64,000 nucleotides of DNA from Roseibium album (lineage in GTDB: Bacteria; Pseudomonadota; Alphaproteobacteria; Rhizobiales; Stappiaceae), in the NCBI RefSeq assembly GCF_001404515.1, contig NZ_CXWE01000003.1:620001-684000 (forward strand), written 5' to 3'. Of this stretch, positions 55,398 to 64,000 are shown piece by piece. The notes below the pieces were generated by a model. It saw nothing but the letters and a program-made list of their open reading frames with translations. It searched no databases and had not been told where the DNA came from. Numbering within the stretch: the first letter of the stretch is position 1; each line of letters starts with the position of its first letter. A program made the position numbers and the translations under genes.

Positions 55398-56111
55398 ATG
55401 CGTCCGTCAAAACGCGCAGTCGATGAGCTCCGGGCGGTTACCCTGGAGCGCAGTGTGTCAAAACACGCGGAGGGATCTTGCCTGGTCAAGTTCGGCGATA
55501 CCCACGTGCTTTGCACAGCCAGCCTCGAAGAACGCGTACCGCCCTGGCTCCGCGGGCAGAACCGGGGTTGGGTGACCGCGGAATACGGCATGCTGCCACG
55601 CGCGACCGGTGACCGCATGCGCCGCGAAGCGAGCGCGGGCAAACAATCCGGCAGAACTCAGGAAATCCAGCGCCTGATCGGCCGGTCGTTGCGCGCAGTC
55701 GTAAATCTGGAAGCGCTTGGCGAAGTGCAGATCTCCGTCGATTGCGACGTGATCCAGGCAGATGGCGGCACGCGCACGGCGTCCATAACCGGCGCCTGGG
55801 TGGCGTTGCGCGATTGCGTTGAATGGATGCGCGCCCGGGACATGGTGACCGGCGACGTTCTGACGGATCACATCGCTGCAATTTCCTGCGGAATTTACGA
55901 GGGCGCTCCTGTACTCGATCTGGACTACGCCGAAGACAGTACTGCGGAAACGGATGCGAATTTCGTCATGACCGGGTCCGGCGGAATTGTTGAAATCCAG
56001 GGGACAGCCGAAGGTGCGCCTTTTTCCGAAGAGGAATTCGGGCAACTGCTCGGCTTGGCGAAGGCAGGAATCAATCGTCTCGTAGATCTGCAGAAAATGG
56101 CAATTCTCTAA
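55398..56111 (+). CDS. rph: Ribonuclease PH
   Basis: 237 residues from ATG 55398 behind AAAGGAA. Phosphorolytic 3' exoribonuclease that trims tRNA ends. [14 protein letters not shown] carries the phosphate-binding arginine and [18 protein letters not shown] is the conserved core. rdgB and hemW follow closely, forming an operon. Confidence 0.97.
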   Translation: MRPSKRAVDELRAVTLERSVSKHAEGSCLVKFGDTHVLCTASLEERVPPWLRGQNRGWVTAEYGMLPRATGDRMRREASAGKQSGRTQEIQRLIGRSLRAVVNLEALGEVQISVDCDVIQADGGTRTASITGAWVALRDCVEWMRARDMVTGDVLTDHIAAISCGIYEGAPVLDLDYAEDSTAETDANFVMTGSGGIVEIQGTAEGAPFSEEEFGQLLGLAKAGINRLVDLQKMAIL

Positions 56112-56123
56112 GGAGACCGAGCG

Positions 56124-56762
56124 ATGAGCCACCGTAAACTCGAACCGGGAAAACTTGTTGTCGCCAGTCACAACAAGGGGAAAATCAGGGAGATCAACGA
56201 GTTGCTCCGTCCGTACGGGTTTGAGGTCGTCTCCGCCGCAGATCTTGATTTGCCTGAACCGGAAGAAAACGGGCTCACGTTTGAAGACAATGCCGCGATC
56301 AAGGCGGTTGCTGCGGCCGAGGCCGCCGGACTGCCGTCTCTTGCTGACGACAGCGGATTTTGCGTCGAGGCTCTTGGCGGCGATCCCGGTATTTATTCTG
56401 CGCGCTGGGCGGGTCCTGAAAAGGACTTTGCCATGGCCATGCGGACGATCGAGGAGAAGCTCAGCACGCTGAATGCCGATACCCGCGAAAAACGCCGCGG
56501 CTCCTTCGTTGCCGTGCTGTGCCTCGCCTGGCCGGACGGGCACAGGGAATTCTTCCGCGGAGAAGTCGATGGCGACGTGATCTGGCCGCCGCGCGGAACA
56601 ATGGGTTTCGGATATGATCCCATGTTCAAACCGGATGGCCGCGATCGGACATTCGGTGAAATGACGTCGGACGAAAAGCACGGCATGTCCGCAGACACCC
56701 CACCCTTGTCGCACCGCGCCCGCGCTTTCAAGGCGTTTGCGGAAGGGTGTCTGGAAGGATAA
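56124..56762 (+). CDS. rdgB: Non-canonical purine NTP pyrophosphatase RdgB (ITPase)
   Basis: 212 residues. Hydrolyses ITP, XTP and deoxy forms. [13 protein letters not shown] is the family N-terminus, [23 protein letters not shown] the active site, and GFGYDPMF the nucleobase region. Starts 12 bp after rph. Confidence 0.97.
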   Translation: MSHRKLEPGKLVVASHNKGKIREINELLRPYGFEVVSAADLDLPEPEENGLTFEDNAAIKAVAAAEAAGLPSLADDSGFCVEALGGDPGIYSARWAGPEKDFAMAMRTIEEKLSTLNADTREKRRGSFVAVLCLAWPDGHREFFRGEVDGDVIWPPRGTMGFGYDPMFKPDGRDRTFGEMTSDEKHGMSADTPPLSHRARAFKAFAEGCLEG

Positions 56763-56767
56763 CCGAA

Positions 56768-57931
56768 TTGACTGTTCAAGGGACATCCGACGCTGGATTC
56801 GGAATCTACATTCATTGGCCGTTCTGTGCTGCCAAATGCCCTTATTGCGATTTCAATTCACACGTTCGCCATCAGCCGGTTGATCAGGAACGCTTCGCGG
56901 CTGCCTTTGAACGGGAACTGTCCTATTTCGCCGACCTGACGCGCAACAAATCCGTCCAGTCGATCTTTCTGGGGGGTGGCACGCCCTCGTTGATGGATCC
57001 GGCGACGGTCGATCGATTGCTGAAGGCGGTGTCGGACCGGTGGTCCCTCGACGAAAATGTGGAAATAACGCTGGAGGCGAACCCGACCTCGGTCGAGGCG
57101 AACCGGTTCAAAGGCTATCGGGCTGCTGGCGTGAACCGGGTTTCGCTTGGCGTGCAGTCCTTGCACGATACCGATCTGAAGCTTCTCGGGCGTTTGCATG
57201 ATGCAGCGACAGCGCGATCCGCAATCGAGATCGCCCGGGAAACATTTCCCCGACTTTCCTTTGACCTGATCTACGCACGTCCGGGGCAGACACCGTCCGA
57301 CTGGGCGCTGGAACTTGAACAGGCAATCTCGCTCGCCGCGGACCATCTGTCGCTGTATCAGCTCACCATCGAGGAAGGGACCCCGTTCTTTGCGCTGCAC
57401 AAGGCGGGAAAGCTCAAGACACCCGATCCGGAGTTGGGTGCGGAGTTTTTTGAGATGACTCAGGAGGTGACTGAACAGGCAGGCCTTCCGGCTTACGAAG
57501 TCTCCAACCACGCCCGCCCCGGGGCGGAATGCCGGCACAATCTGGTTTACTGGCGCTACGGCGACTACGTCGGGATCGGTCCGGGGGCACATGGACGGCT
57601 GACAGTCGGCGCAAACCGTATGGCGACAGCCACCGAACGTCATCCGGAGACCTGGTTGGAAAATGTCGAAAATCTGGGTCAGGGTCTGATTGAAAATGCC
57701 GGTCTCAACGAGGAGGAGCAGGGTGACGAGTTCCTTCTCATGGGACTTCGGCTCACGGAAGGAATCGACCTGCTGCGCTATCGTAGTTTTTCCCACAGGT
57801 CGGTCGATCCGCGTCGTATCAAGGCGCTTCTGGAACATGGAATGATCGAAGAAATCGGGGAAAACCGTGTTCGGGCCACCCGCGAGGGTTTTTTCGTGCT
57901 GGACGCAGTGGTTGCGGATCTCGCCGCCTGA
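56768..57931 (+). CDS. hemW: HemW, heme chaperone (radical SAM family)
   Basis: 387 residues from TTG 56768, chosen because GGAAGGA lies 8 bp upstream; a GTG at 56747 inside rdgB is possible. HemW resembles coproporphyrinogen dehydrogenase HemN but delivers heme to membrane enzymes. The radical-SAM cluster motif is CAAKCPYCDF, GGGTPS follows, and the CRHNLVYWRYGDYVGIGPGAH block marks the HemW group. Third gene of rph-rdgB-hemW. Confidence 0.94.
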   Translation: MTVQGTSDAGFGIYIHWPFCAAKCPYCDFNSHVRHQPVDQERFAAAFERELSYFADLTRNKSVQSIFLGGGTPSLMDPATVDRLLKAVSDRWSLDENVEITLEANPTSVEANRFKGYRAAGVNRVSLGVQSLHDTDLKLLGRLHDAATARSAIEIARETFPRLSFDLIYARPGQTPSDWALELEQAISLAADHLSLYQLTIEEGTPFFALHKAGKLKTPDPELGAEFFEMTQEVTEQAGLPAYEVSNHARPGAECRHNLVYWRYGDYVGIGPGAHGRLTVGANRMATATERHPETWLENVENLGQGLIENAGLNEEEQGDEFLLMGLRLTEGIDLLRYRSFSHRSVDPRRIKALLEHGMIEEIGENRVRATREGFFVLDAVVADLAA

Positions 57932-58059
57932 CCAAGAATTCTTGCAGTTGCAATTAATTCTACCAATTTGATTTAAATGCTCTATCTGCCTTGTGCGCTG
58001 CAAATAATTTTGGCGCCAAAATGAGTTTGGCAGTCTCCTGGTGGGCTTAAGCCCTGAAT

Positions 58060-58135
58060 CTTATAGCAAATAGCAGTATTGCAGGTGACTGCCATGCTGG
58101 TTATTGTGCTGCGATGCAATAGATGGTGCAATAAC
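58060..58135. promoter_or_regulatory. TGC/GCA-rich region upstream of the PHA depolymerase gene
   Basis: Many TGC/GCA triplets lie within about 75 bp, including GCTGCGATGCA at 58108-58118, one base different from GCTGCAATGCA in the inverted repeat at 29724-29734. PHA-responsive PhaR repressors bind such TGC-rich DNA, so this may be the operator for depolymerase control (inference). The rest of the 279-bp gap after hemW is AT-rich and otherwise unremarkable. Confidence 0.5.
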
Positions 58136-58210
58136 AAGCGAGCTGCGAAATAATGTTTCCAAACTGCGCCAGGGGCAGGCAGCGGCATCGCGAACAAAGG
58201 AGACGCGCCT

Positions 58211-59782
58211 TTGCCATTTTATCACCTTTATGAGCTGAATCATGCAGCCTTGGCTCCGTTCAGGGCTGCCGCTGACATGACCCGGCTGTGTTTTCAAAAC
58301 CCTTTAAACCCCTGGACCCACACAAGTTTCGGGCGTCAGATCGCTGCTGGATGTGAAGTGCTCGAACGCACCACCCGCCGCTACGGAAAACCGGAATTCG
58401 GTTTGAAGGAAACGTCCGTTGGCGGTGTTCGTGTCCCGGTTCGCGAGAACGTTGTCTGGAGCAGGCCCTTTTGCGATCTGATCCATTTTGAACGCGGCGT
58501 TACATCGCACCGCAACGATCCGAAGATCCTGATCGTTTCGCCGATGTCCGGTCACTATGCGACATTGCTGCGCGGCACAGTGGAAGCCCTGATGCCGGAT
58601 GCGGACGTCTACATCACTGATTGGATAGATGCGCGCATGGTGCCGATCCAGGACGGCAAGTTCGATCTGGACGATTACATCGACTACATCGTGTCGATGT
58701 TGCACTTCCTTGGACCGGATGCGCACGTGCTCGGCGTTTGTCAACCGTCGGTTCCCGTACTGGCTGCTGTTGCGGTCATGGAGGATCGCGAGGATCCTTA
58801 TGTACCGTCGACGATGACGCTCATGGGCGGTCCGATTGATACGCGGGTCGCGCCAACTGCGGTGAACGATCTTGCCGTGTCGAAAGGCATCGAATGGTTC
58901 AAGAACAACGTCGTCATGAAGGTGCCGTTCCCGCATGCCGGATTTATGCGTGACGTCTATCCCGGGTTCCTGCAGTTGTCCGGCTTCATGAGCATGAACC
59001 TTGACCGCCACGTGACAGCGCATCGGGACTTCTTCCAGCACCTTGTCGAAGGCGATGGTGACAGCGCTGAAAAACACCGCGAATTTTACGATGAATATCT
59101 GGCGGTTATGGACCTGACGGCTGAATTCTATTTGCAGACCGTCGAAACCGTTTTCATCCGGCACGCGCTGCCGGAAGGTACCATGGAACACAACGGCAGG
59201 ATCGTCGACTGCAGCAAGATCACCCGGACAGCGCTGTTGACGGTCGAGGGCGAGAAGGACGACATCACCGGCAGGGGACAGACCCGGGCAGCTCATGCCC
59301 TTTGCACAAGTTTGCCTGACGATATGAAAGCGCATTACGAACAGCCGAATGTCGGCCACTACGGCGTATTCAACGGATCACGCTGGCGCTCCGAGATTGC
59401 ACCGCGCGTGATGGATTTCATCAGGTCGAACCGTGCGGGCGCTCCGAAGAAAGCTCCCCCGAAGTCACCGGCGAAGGTGGCGTCCGCCGAGAAGACAAAA
59501 CCGGCGACCAAACCGAAGACAAAGACTGCTCCTGCGGGACCGCTTGCGAAAATCCTGCTGGCAAAGCCTGACGGTGCCGCAGACAATCTCAAGGAGATCA
59601 GCGGCGTTGGACCGAAGCTGGAATCCGCACTCAATGAAGCCGGTATTTTCCACTTCTGGCAGATTGCCTCGTTGACAGGCGACCAGATTGAGGCGCTTGA
59701 CAGCAAGCTTGATTTCCGCGGACGGATAGAGCGAGACAAATGGATCGAACAGGCACGTCAACTCTCTGAAGCTGTAAGCTGA
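58211..59782 (+). CDS. phaZ: Intracellular polyhydroxyalkanoate depolymerase fused to a basic linker and helix-hairpin-helix domain
   Basis: 523 residues from TTG 58211, 8 bp after AAAGGAG. Residues 1-405 are an intracellular PHA depolymerase: SPMSGHYATLLRGTVEALMPDADVYITDWIDAR, the nucleophile in GVCQPS (Cys177, as in Ralstonia PhaZ1), aspartate in EGEKDDITG and histidine in VGHYGVFNG (His383). Residues 408-445 are a Lys/Ala/Pro-rich linker. Residues 456-519 form a helix-hairpin-helix-like domain (LKEISGVGPKLESALNEAGI, then FWQIASLTGDQIEALDSKL). That extra module would suit nucleic-acid binding. It degrades stored PHB to hydroxybutyrate; terminator at 59794. Confidence 0.93.
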   Translation: MPFYHLYELNHAALAPFRAAADMTRLCFQNPLNPWTHTSFGRQIAAGCEVLERTTRRYGKPEFGLKETSVGGVRVPVRENVVWSRPFCDLIHFERGVTSHRNDPKILIVSPMSGHYATLLRGTVEALMPDADVYITDWIDARMVPIQDGKFDLDDYIDYIVSMLHFLGPDAHVLGVCQPSVPVLAAVAVMEDREDPYVPSTMTLMGGPIDTRVAPTAVNDLAVSKGIEWFKNNVVMKVPFPHAGFMRDVYPGFLQLSGFMSMNLDRHVTAHRDFFQHLVEGDGDSAEKHREFYDEYLAVMDLTAEFYLQTVETVFIRHALPEGTMEHNGRIVDCSKITRTALLTVEGEKDDITGRGQTRAAHALCTSLPDDMKAHYEQPNVGHYGVFNGSRWRSEIAPRVMDFIRSNRAGAPKKAPPKSPAKVASAEKTKPATKPKTKTAPAGPLAKILLAKPDGAADNLKEISGVGPKLESALNEAGIFHFWQIASLTGDQIEALDSKLDFRGRIERDKWIEQARQLSEAVS

Positions 59783-59793
59783 TCAAACTGGAT

Positions 59794-59819
59794 AAAAAGG
59801 CGCCGGCAGGCGCCTTTTT
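59794..59819 (+). terminator. Intrinsic terminator after phaZ
   Basis: AAAAAGGCGCC and GGCGCCTTTTT around a GGCA loop, an 11-bp perfect stem ending in a T-run. Confidence 0.93.
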
Positions 59820-60048
59820 CTTGTCCGGAAATCGCTGTTGCCGGAAAAATCTGAAATTTCTTCAGCGTCGCTGATGGGTAATTGCAGATCCGTAATGATT
59901 TATCGTTTCTTCAATAAAGACAAAGACTTGCAATTGAATGTCAGGATGCATCCTTGAAACCGCATGCGCGGCATGCACGTGTGTTGATCATCACAAATCC
60001 TTGAAGCGTCACGCCTGAATGCCCACCTCAGTATCGTGGATGTCTTAA

Positions 60049-60489
60049 ATGGATAGGATGATGACGACGACCAAAAGTTGCATGATTAAACCTGCCTGGA
60101 CGCCTGCGACCATTGGCCTGATGGTCCTGGGTTTCGTGGTATTCTGGCCGCTTGGCCTTGCCATGCTCGCCTATATTTTGTGGGGCGACCGTTTCGAATG
60201 CATGGCTCGTGACGCAAAGGAACAATGGCGGGGGAGCCCGCTGAAGGGAGCATTCGATCAGATGTCAAGCACGACCGGTTATGCACGGACAGGAAACGTG
60301 GCGTTCGACGACTACCGCGAACGTGAAATAAAGCGTTTGGAAGAAGAGCGCGCGAAGCTCGATGCAATGCGGGCAGATTTCGACGATTTCCTGCGTGAAC
60401 TCCGTCGTGCACGTGACCTGGAAGAATTCGATCGCTTCATGGCCAACCGGGGCCGGACGAATGGCGGCAGCGAGGCTGCTCCTTCGTAA
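60049..60489 (+). CDS. DUF2852 membrane protein
   Basis: 146 residues. One hydrophobic segment (ATIGLMVLGFVVFWPLGLAMLAYILWGDRF, about 20-48) is the DUF2852 signature, followed by a charged coiled-coil-like stretch (YREREIKRLEEERAKLDAMRADFDDFLRELRRA). Function unknown; common in alphaproteobacteria. Start uncertain among ATGs at 60049, 60058 and 60061; none has a strong ribosome-binding site. The 229 bp upstream contain nothing recognised. Confidence 0.85.
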   Translation: MDRMMTTTKSCMIKPAWTPATIGLMVLGFVVFWPLGLAMLAYILWGDRFECMARDAKEQWRGSPLKGAFDQMSSTTGYARTGNVAFDDYREREIKRLEEERAKLDAMRADFDDFLRELRRARDLEEFDRFMANRGRTNGGSEAAPS

Positions 60490-60525
60490 GTCCTCCCTCC
60501 CGGACCCGTCACCGGGCGGCCTGAC

Positions 60526-60556
60526 CGAAGGCGGCGCTGAAACAGCGCCGCCTTCG
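60526..60556. terminator. Strong hairpin after the DUF2852 gene
   Basis: A perfect 14-bp stem (CGAAGGCGGCGCTG with CAGCGCCGCCTTCG) and an AAA loop. A T-rich stretch follows a few bases later on the plus strand. Confidence 0.85.
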
Positions 60557-60620
60557 TCATTTTTACAATCGGAAAAAATTATCTAGACTCGGGCCAAGTG
60601 ATTCGAACGGATCTCGCTCC

Positions 60621-61358
60621 ATGCTTCTGCGCCGCAGCAAAAAACAGTTGCCTGACCACATTGATATTCAAACGGAATCGAAGGCGGTTCGTATCCGCCT
60701 GCGCGCCAATCCACGTGCGCAACGCTATCTGTTGAGTCTCCCGGCGGACAGTTCCGGACCCGTTCTGACGGTTCCCAGGGGAGGCGACCTGTCGCGTGCC
60801 GAGCGCTTCGCTCACCAGCACATCGACTGGCTTGTCGAAAGGCTTCAGGATCGTCCCGACCATATTTCCCTTGGGCCAGGTGACATTGTTCCCTTGCGCG
60901 GTGTGGATCACGTCATTCTTTCGACCGGAAAGCTGCGCGGTCTGGTCTCCCTGGGCGTCACTGAGTTTGGTGCCCCGGCCCTGCTGGTTCCGGGCGCGGA
61001 CGACCATGTTCCTCGCAAGGTGACGAACTGGCTGAAACAGGAGGCCCGCAAGGACCTTGACGAACGATCAAGATATCATGCCGACAAGATAGGAAAGAAG
61101 GTCGCGGCGATCAGCATTCGCGATACCAAAAGCCGCTGGGGATCCTGCGCTTCCAATGGTCGGCTGTCGTTTTCGTGGAGATTGATCCTGGCACCCCCTG
61201 AAATCCTTGATTATGTGGCTGCCCACGAAGTGGCCCATTTGAAGGAAATGAACCATTCCGACCGCTTCTGGCGCCTGTGCGAACAACTGGCGCCGCAAAC
61301 TCCGACGGCACGTGTCTGGCTCAAGGAAAACGGCCTCCGTCTCCATGGTTTCGGTTAG
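60621..61358 (+). CDS. YgjP-like metallopeptidase (DUF45, SprT-like zinc site)
   Basis: 245 residues. The zinc motif AAHEVAHLKEMNHSDRFW (HExxH plus a third histidine) and the preceding RDTKSRWGSCASNGRLSFSWRLILAP are diagnostic of YgjP/UPF0758-type DUF45 proteins. The N-terminal half has the beta-rich segment VRIRLRANPRAQRYLLSLP. Substrates are unknown. Confidence 0.93.
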   Translation: MLLRRSKKQLPDHIDIQTESKAVRIRLRANPRAQRYLLSLPADSSGPVLTVPRGGDLSRAERFAHQHIDWLVERLQDRPDHISLGPGDIVPLRGVDHVILSTGKLRGLVSLGVTEFGAPALLVPGADDHVPRKVTNWLKQEARKDLDERSRYHADKIGKKVAAISIRDTKSRWGSCASNGRLSFSWRLILAPPEILDYVAAHEVAHLKEMNHSDRFWRLCEQLAPQTPTARVWLKENGLRLHGFG

Positions 61359-61574
61359 CCCCGCTGGAAGATGAAGAACCTGGTTCGCGTGCGGCCTGAT
61401 CCCTGACAGGCGCGGACCGCGACATGCAACAGGCTTCGGTTTTGCATCGGTATGGCGTCGTCAGGCGACACCGCCCTCATTCCGGGGATCAATGGATCCT
61501 GTAGCGGAGAAAAGAATGGGCAACTCACCGAAGATATGTTTCCCTGAGGGCTCGGGACCGACAGGAGGCTGAGC

Positions 61575-62009
61575 ATGGGAAATTTTGCGCGTGGAACGGG
61601 CAGCCTCATGGGTCTGGTTGTTCTTGCTGGTCTGATGATCCCTCTGTCCGATAAGGCAATGGCCGACAGCTGCTGGGACCACAACGGCTCCCTCATGCGT
61701 CTTCAGGCTCAGGGCAATCAACGCTGGCTTTCCTACGAAATTCCTCGGGACGTGCTTCGGCCAGCCGGCGTGCAGCGCGGCACGCTGCTCTTCAATGGCG
61801 TGAAGAACGGCAACTGGTACTCGGGAACGGCGCGGGTCTTTTCAAAATTCTGCCCGGGTTCACCGCTGGAGTACTCTGTAGAAGGGCCTGTACGCGGAGA
61901 CCAGCTCCAGGTCACGGTCAGTGGATCGCGTGAAGTTTTCAATCAATGCCGCCCGACCGGCCAATATACGTCGGACACACTGGTCTTTACGTTCAGTCAC
62001 GATTGCTAG
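61575..62009 (+). CDS. Small exported cysteine-containing protein
   Basis: 144 residues from ATG 61575, behind GGAGG. Signal peptide MGNFARGTGSLMGLVVLAGL..AMADS, cleavage near residue 31. The mature protein begins CWDHNGSLMRLQAQGNQRWLSYEIPR and has four cysteines, one near each end, suggesting two disulfides. Its beta-rich pattern suggests an envelope or secreted domain; I do not recognise a named family. Confidence 0.75.
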   Translation: MGNFARGTGSLMGLVVLAGLMIPLSDKAMADSCWDHNGSLMRLQAQGNQRWLSYEIPRDVLRPAGVQRGTLLFNGVKNGNWYSGTARVFSKFCPGSPLEYSVEGPVRGDQLQVTVSGSREVFNQCRPTGQYTSDTLVFTFSHDC

Positions 62010-62043
62010 AACTCGGTTTGACCGCTTTGCTGTCACAGGATGC

Positions 62044-64000
62044 CTAGCCACCACCGAAAATGTTTCGAAGCAGACCGAGCGGACCGCGGCGCTCGCCACC
62101 ACCACCATTGCCGCCATTGCCGCCGACCGGTGCCGGGGGAACAGGATTGCGTCCCGAACCGACAGAGGCGGGTGGAAGCGGCTGGCCTTGCGGTTTTCGC
62201 GGTGCGGCGACATTGACCGGCAGGTTTGGAACACCTGGCAGGTCCGCCACCGGTAATCCCTGATGGGCGACGTCCATGACCGCCTTCCAGGTAGCGGCAG
62301 GCAGCGTTCCGCCGGTTGCCTTTTTCGTCGGCGAATTGTTGTCGTTGCCGAACCAGACCGCCGTGGTGAGGTTGCCGGTGTATCCGATGAACCAGGCGTC
62401 CCGGAAATCCTGACTGGTGCCGGTTTTTCCGCCCGCCGGACGACCGCTGTCCAGCCGCGCCTTGCGTCCGGTTCCGGTCAGCAGCGTTTCGGACATCATC
62501 AGGTTCATGTTGCCGACATCCCGTCGCTGGACCACCCTGCCTCGACCGTTTCCGGACCTTGAATAGAGCGTTTTGCCGTCAACAGTCTTGATCCGGCGAA
62601 TGATATGCGGCAGCACGCCGTAGCCGCCATTGGAAAACGGAACATAAGCGGCCGCGATTTCAAGTGGCGTTACTTCCGATGTTCCAAGCGCAAGCGACAG
62701 GTTCCTGTTCAGGTCGGAGGTGACACCGAGCCGCTTGGCCGTATCGGCGACCGTCCCTGCGCCGACTTCATGTGCAAGCCGCGCTGCCACCGTGTTGATC
62801 GAAAGGCTCAACGAACGTGTCAGGGTGACCGGTCCGTAGTGTTCCTTGGTGTAGTTCTTGGGGGACCAGCCTCCAATCGTAATAGGCTGATCCTGTCGAA
62901 CGGTTTGCGGGGTCATGCCGTTTTCGAGCGCTGCCAGATAGACGAACGGCTTGAACGCAGAACCGGGTTGACGTTTGGCATAGGCGGCACGGTTGAACTG
63001 ACTTTTTGCATAGTCCGCGCCACCGACCATCGCCTTGATCGCCCCTGCCGTGTCGAGGGTCACGATTGCGCCTTGCGATACCCCCAGTGTCTGCCGGTTG
63101 GCCTTGAGTGCCGCGCGCAGGGCACTTTCTGCTGCCTGCTGCATGGCCGGATCGATTGTCGTGTCGACGATGATGTCGCCTTCGATCGAACCAACGAAAT
63201 GCGGCAACACGTCCATGACGTAGTCGGCGACGTAGTTTTCACTGGCCGTCGTGTGGCGGCGAATGGCCTTGGCGGGTGCTGCAATGGCATTTTTGGCTTC
63301 ACCGGAATTGATGTAGCCTTCCTCATGCATCGCTGCGAGAACAAGCTGTGCCCTGTCTTCGGCAAGGTCCGGATTGCGTGCAGGAGAGTAACGCGACGGC
63401 GCTTTGAGCAGGCCGGCAATTGTTGCGGCTTCCGCCACGGTCAGAAGTCGCGCCGACTTGCCGAAGTAACGGCGCGCCGCTGCATCCACGCCATAGGCGC
63501 CGGACCCGAGATAAACCCGGTTCAGGTACATTTCGAGGATCTCGTCCTTCGAATATTCCGCCTCCAGCCAGAAGGCGAGTACCAGTTCCTGTATTTTCCG
63601 CTTGATCGTTCGGTCAGGTTCCAGAAACAGGTTCTTGGCAAGCTGTTGTGTCAGGGTCGAGCCGCCCTGTGACACCCTCCCCGATGTGAAGTTTGCATAG
63701 GCAGCACGCGCAAGACCGATCGGGTCAATGCCGAAGTGAGAGCGGAAGCGCCTGTCTTCAATGGAAATCACGGCGTTCGGCAGGTAAGGCGGCAACTGCT
63801 CCAGCCGCACGGCCTCTCCACCGGTATCGCCACGGTTTGCGAGAAGGTCGCCGTTGAGCGAGACGATCTTTACATTTGGCGGCCGCGCCGGAACCTGCCA
63901 CTCGGATGTCGGCGGAAGGTAGGCGGCATAGTAGCCGATGACGCAGACGACGGCGATTACGCTCCAGATACCCAGTACCGCGCTCCAGTAGACGCCACGC
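62044..64000 (-). CDS. Class A penicillin-binding protein (PBP1A family), N-terminus off the right edge
   Basis: At least 651 residues; the frame is open to the window edge. A membrane helix lies at the edge-proximal end (IWSVIAVVCVIGYYAAYLPP). The transglycosylase domain has EDRRFRSHFGID, GGSTLTQQLAKNL and KIQELVLAFWLE. The transpeptidase domain has the catalytic serine in PGSAFKPF, SIN in LSLSINTVAARL and KTG in GGKTGTSQDFRDAW. It polymerises and cross-links peptidoglycan. The tail is Pro/Gly-rich and ends RGPLGLLRNIFGGG. A GTG at 63810 is not the start, because the membrane anchor precedes it. Confidence 0.95.
   Translation of the reverse strand, partial: RGVYWSAVLGIWSVIAVVCVIGYYAAYLPPTSEWQVPARPPNVKIVSLNGDLLANRGDTGGEAVRLEQLPPYLPNAVISIEDRRFRSHFGIDPIGLARAAYANFTSGRVSQGGSTLTQQLAKNLFLEPDRTIKRKIQELVLAFWLEAEYSKDEILEMYLNRVYLGSGAYGVDAAARRYFGKSARLLTVAEAATIAGLLKAPSRYSPARNPDLAEDRAQLVLAAMHEEGYINSGEAKNAIAAPAKAIRRHTTASENYVADYVMDVLPHFVGSIEGDIIVDTTIDPAMQQAAESALRAALKANRQTLGVSQGAIVTLDTAGAIKAMVGGADYAKSQFNRAAYAKRQPGSAFKPFVYLAALENGMTPQTVRQDQPITIGGWSPKNYTKEHYGPVTLTRSLSLSINTVAARLAHEVGAGTVADTAKRLGVTSDLNRNLSLALGTSEVTPLEIAAAYVPFSNGGYGVLPHIIRRIKTVDGKTLYSRSGNGRGRVVQRRDVGNMNLMMSETLLTGTGRKARLDSGRPAGGKTGTSQDFRDAWFIGYTGNLTTAVWFGNDNNSPTKKATGGTLPAATWKAVMDVAHQGLPVADLPGVPNLPVNVAAPRKPQGQPLPPASVGSGRNPVPPAPVGGNGGNGGGGERRGPLGLLRNIFGGG

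Noticed and set aside
55458..56786. A 442-codon minus-strand frame over rph and rdgB
   Set aside because: Antisense shadow of two conserved enzymes.
62605..63672. A 355-codon plus-strand frame inside the penicillin-binding protein gene
   Set aside because: Antisense shadow; Cys/Arg-rich and without similarity, while the opposite frame has all PBP motifs.
1..64000. CRISPR arrays, tRNA or rRNA genes, prophage or insertion sequences
   Set aside because: No regularly spaced repeats, no recognisable tRNA or rRNA sequence, and no transposase, integrase or phage genes were found by reading the window.

Overview
The window looks like an origin-proximal piece of the main chromosome of an alphaproteobacterium in the Rhizobiales (Hyphomicrobiales), most like the marine Stappia/Roseibium/Labrenzia group. 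This is inferred from gene content and order: mnmG-mnmE-rho-hemJ-hemE, a Fur-family Irr regulator, an ActS/ActR (RegB/RegA) redox pair, hisB-DUF2628-hisH-DUF1330-hisA-hisF-hisE-coaA, an Lrp-arginase-ornithine cyclodeaminase module and a PHA depolymerase. No database search was possible. No rRNA, tRNA, CRISPR array, prophage or insertion sequence was recognised. Most of the window is housekeeping sequence.

Region 1-10.5 kb is the replication-origin neighbourhood. Five near-consensus parS centromere sites lie between 811 and 3310, around mnmE and a GNAT gene. A 426-bp gene-free region between hemE and the divergent PPDK-regulator gene (6405-6830) is AT-rich at its hemE end and carries DnaA-box-like 9-mers and a perfect TTAA-N7-TTAA CtrA site. 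Transcription polarity switches here: the six genes to the left (mnmG, mnmE, GNAT, rho, hemJ, hemE) read left and the five to the right (PPSRP, maf, aroE, coaE, dnaQ) read right, as expected around oriC.

Region 10.5-27 kb holds a small-molecule kinase, a D-2-hydroxyacid dehydrogenase, an SH3-domain exported protein, a RidA-like/hydrolase pair, the unsaturated fatty-acid cluster fabA-fabB-fabI opposite irr, nth, an MFS transporter, mutS and a malic enzyme-PTA fusion. A short degenerate copy of the 3' end of fabI lies at the end of the hydrolase gene.

Region 27-46 kb is biosynthetic: trpF-trpB, then a DUF1127 gene and a 78-codon ORF, then trpA-accD-folC; an ada-like methyltransferase; the arginase/ornithine cyclodeaminase pair with its divergent Lrp regulator; pyrF; an SDR; and the histidine operon ending in hisE and coaA.

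Region 46-64 kb contains a chemoreceptor, a 608-residue exported protein with a von Hippel-Lindau (VHL) beta domain whose pocket residues are conserved and a lysozyme-inhibitor-like C-terminus, the ActR/ActS pair opposite secB, a ThiF-family enzyme, hrcA opposite rph-rdgB-hemW, a PHA depolymerase fused to a basic linker and a helix-hairpin-helix domain, several small proteins, and a class A penicillin-binding protein that runs off the right edge.
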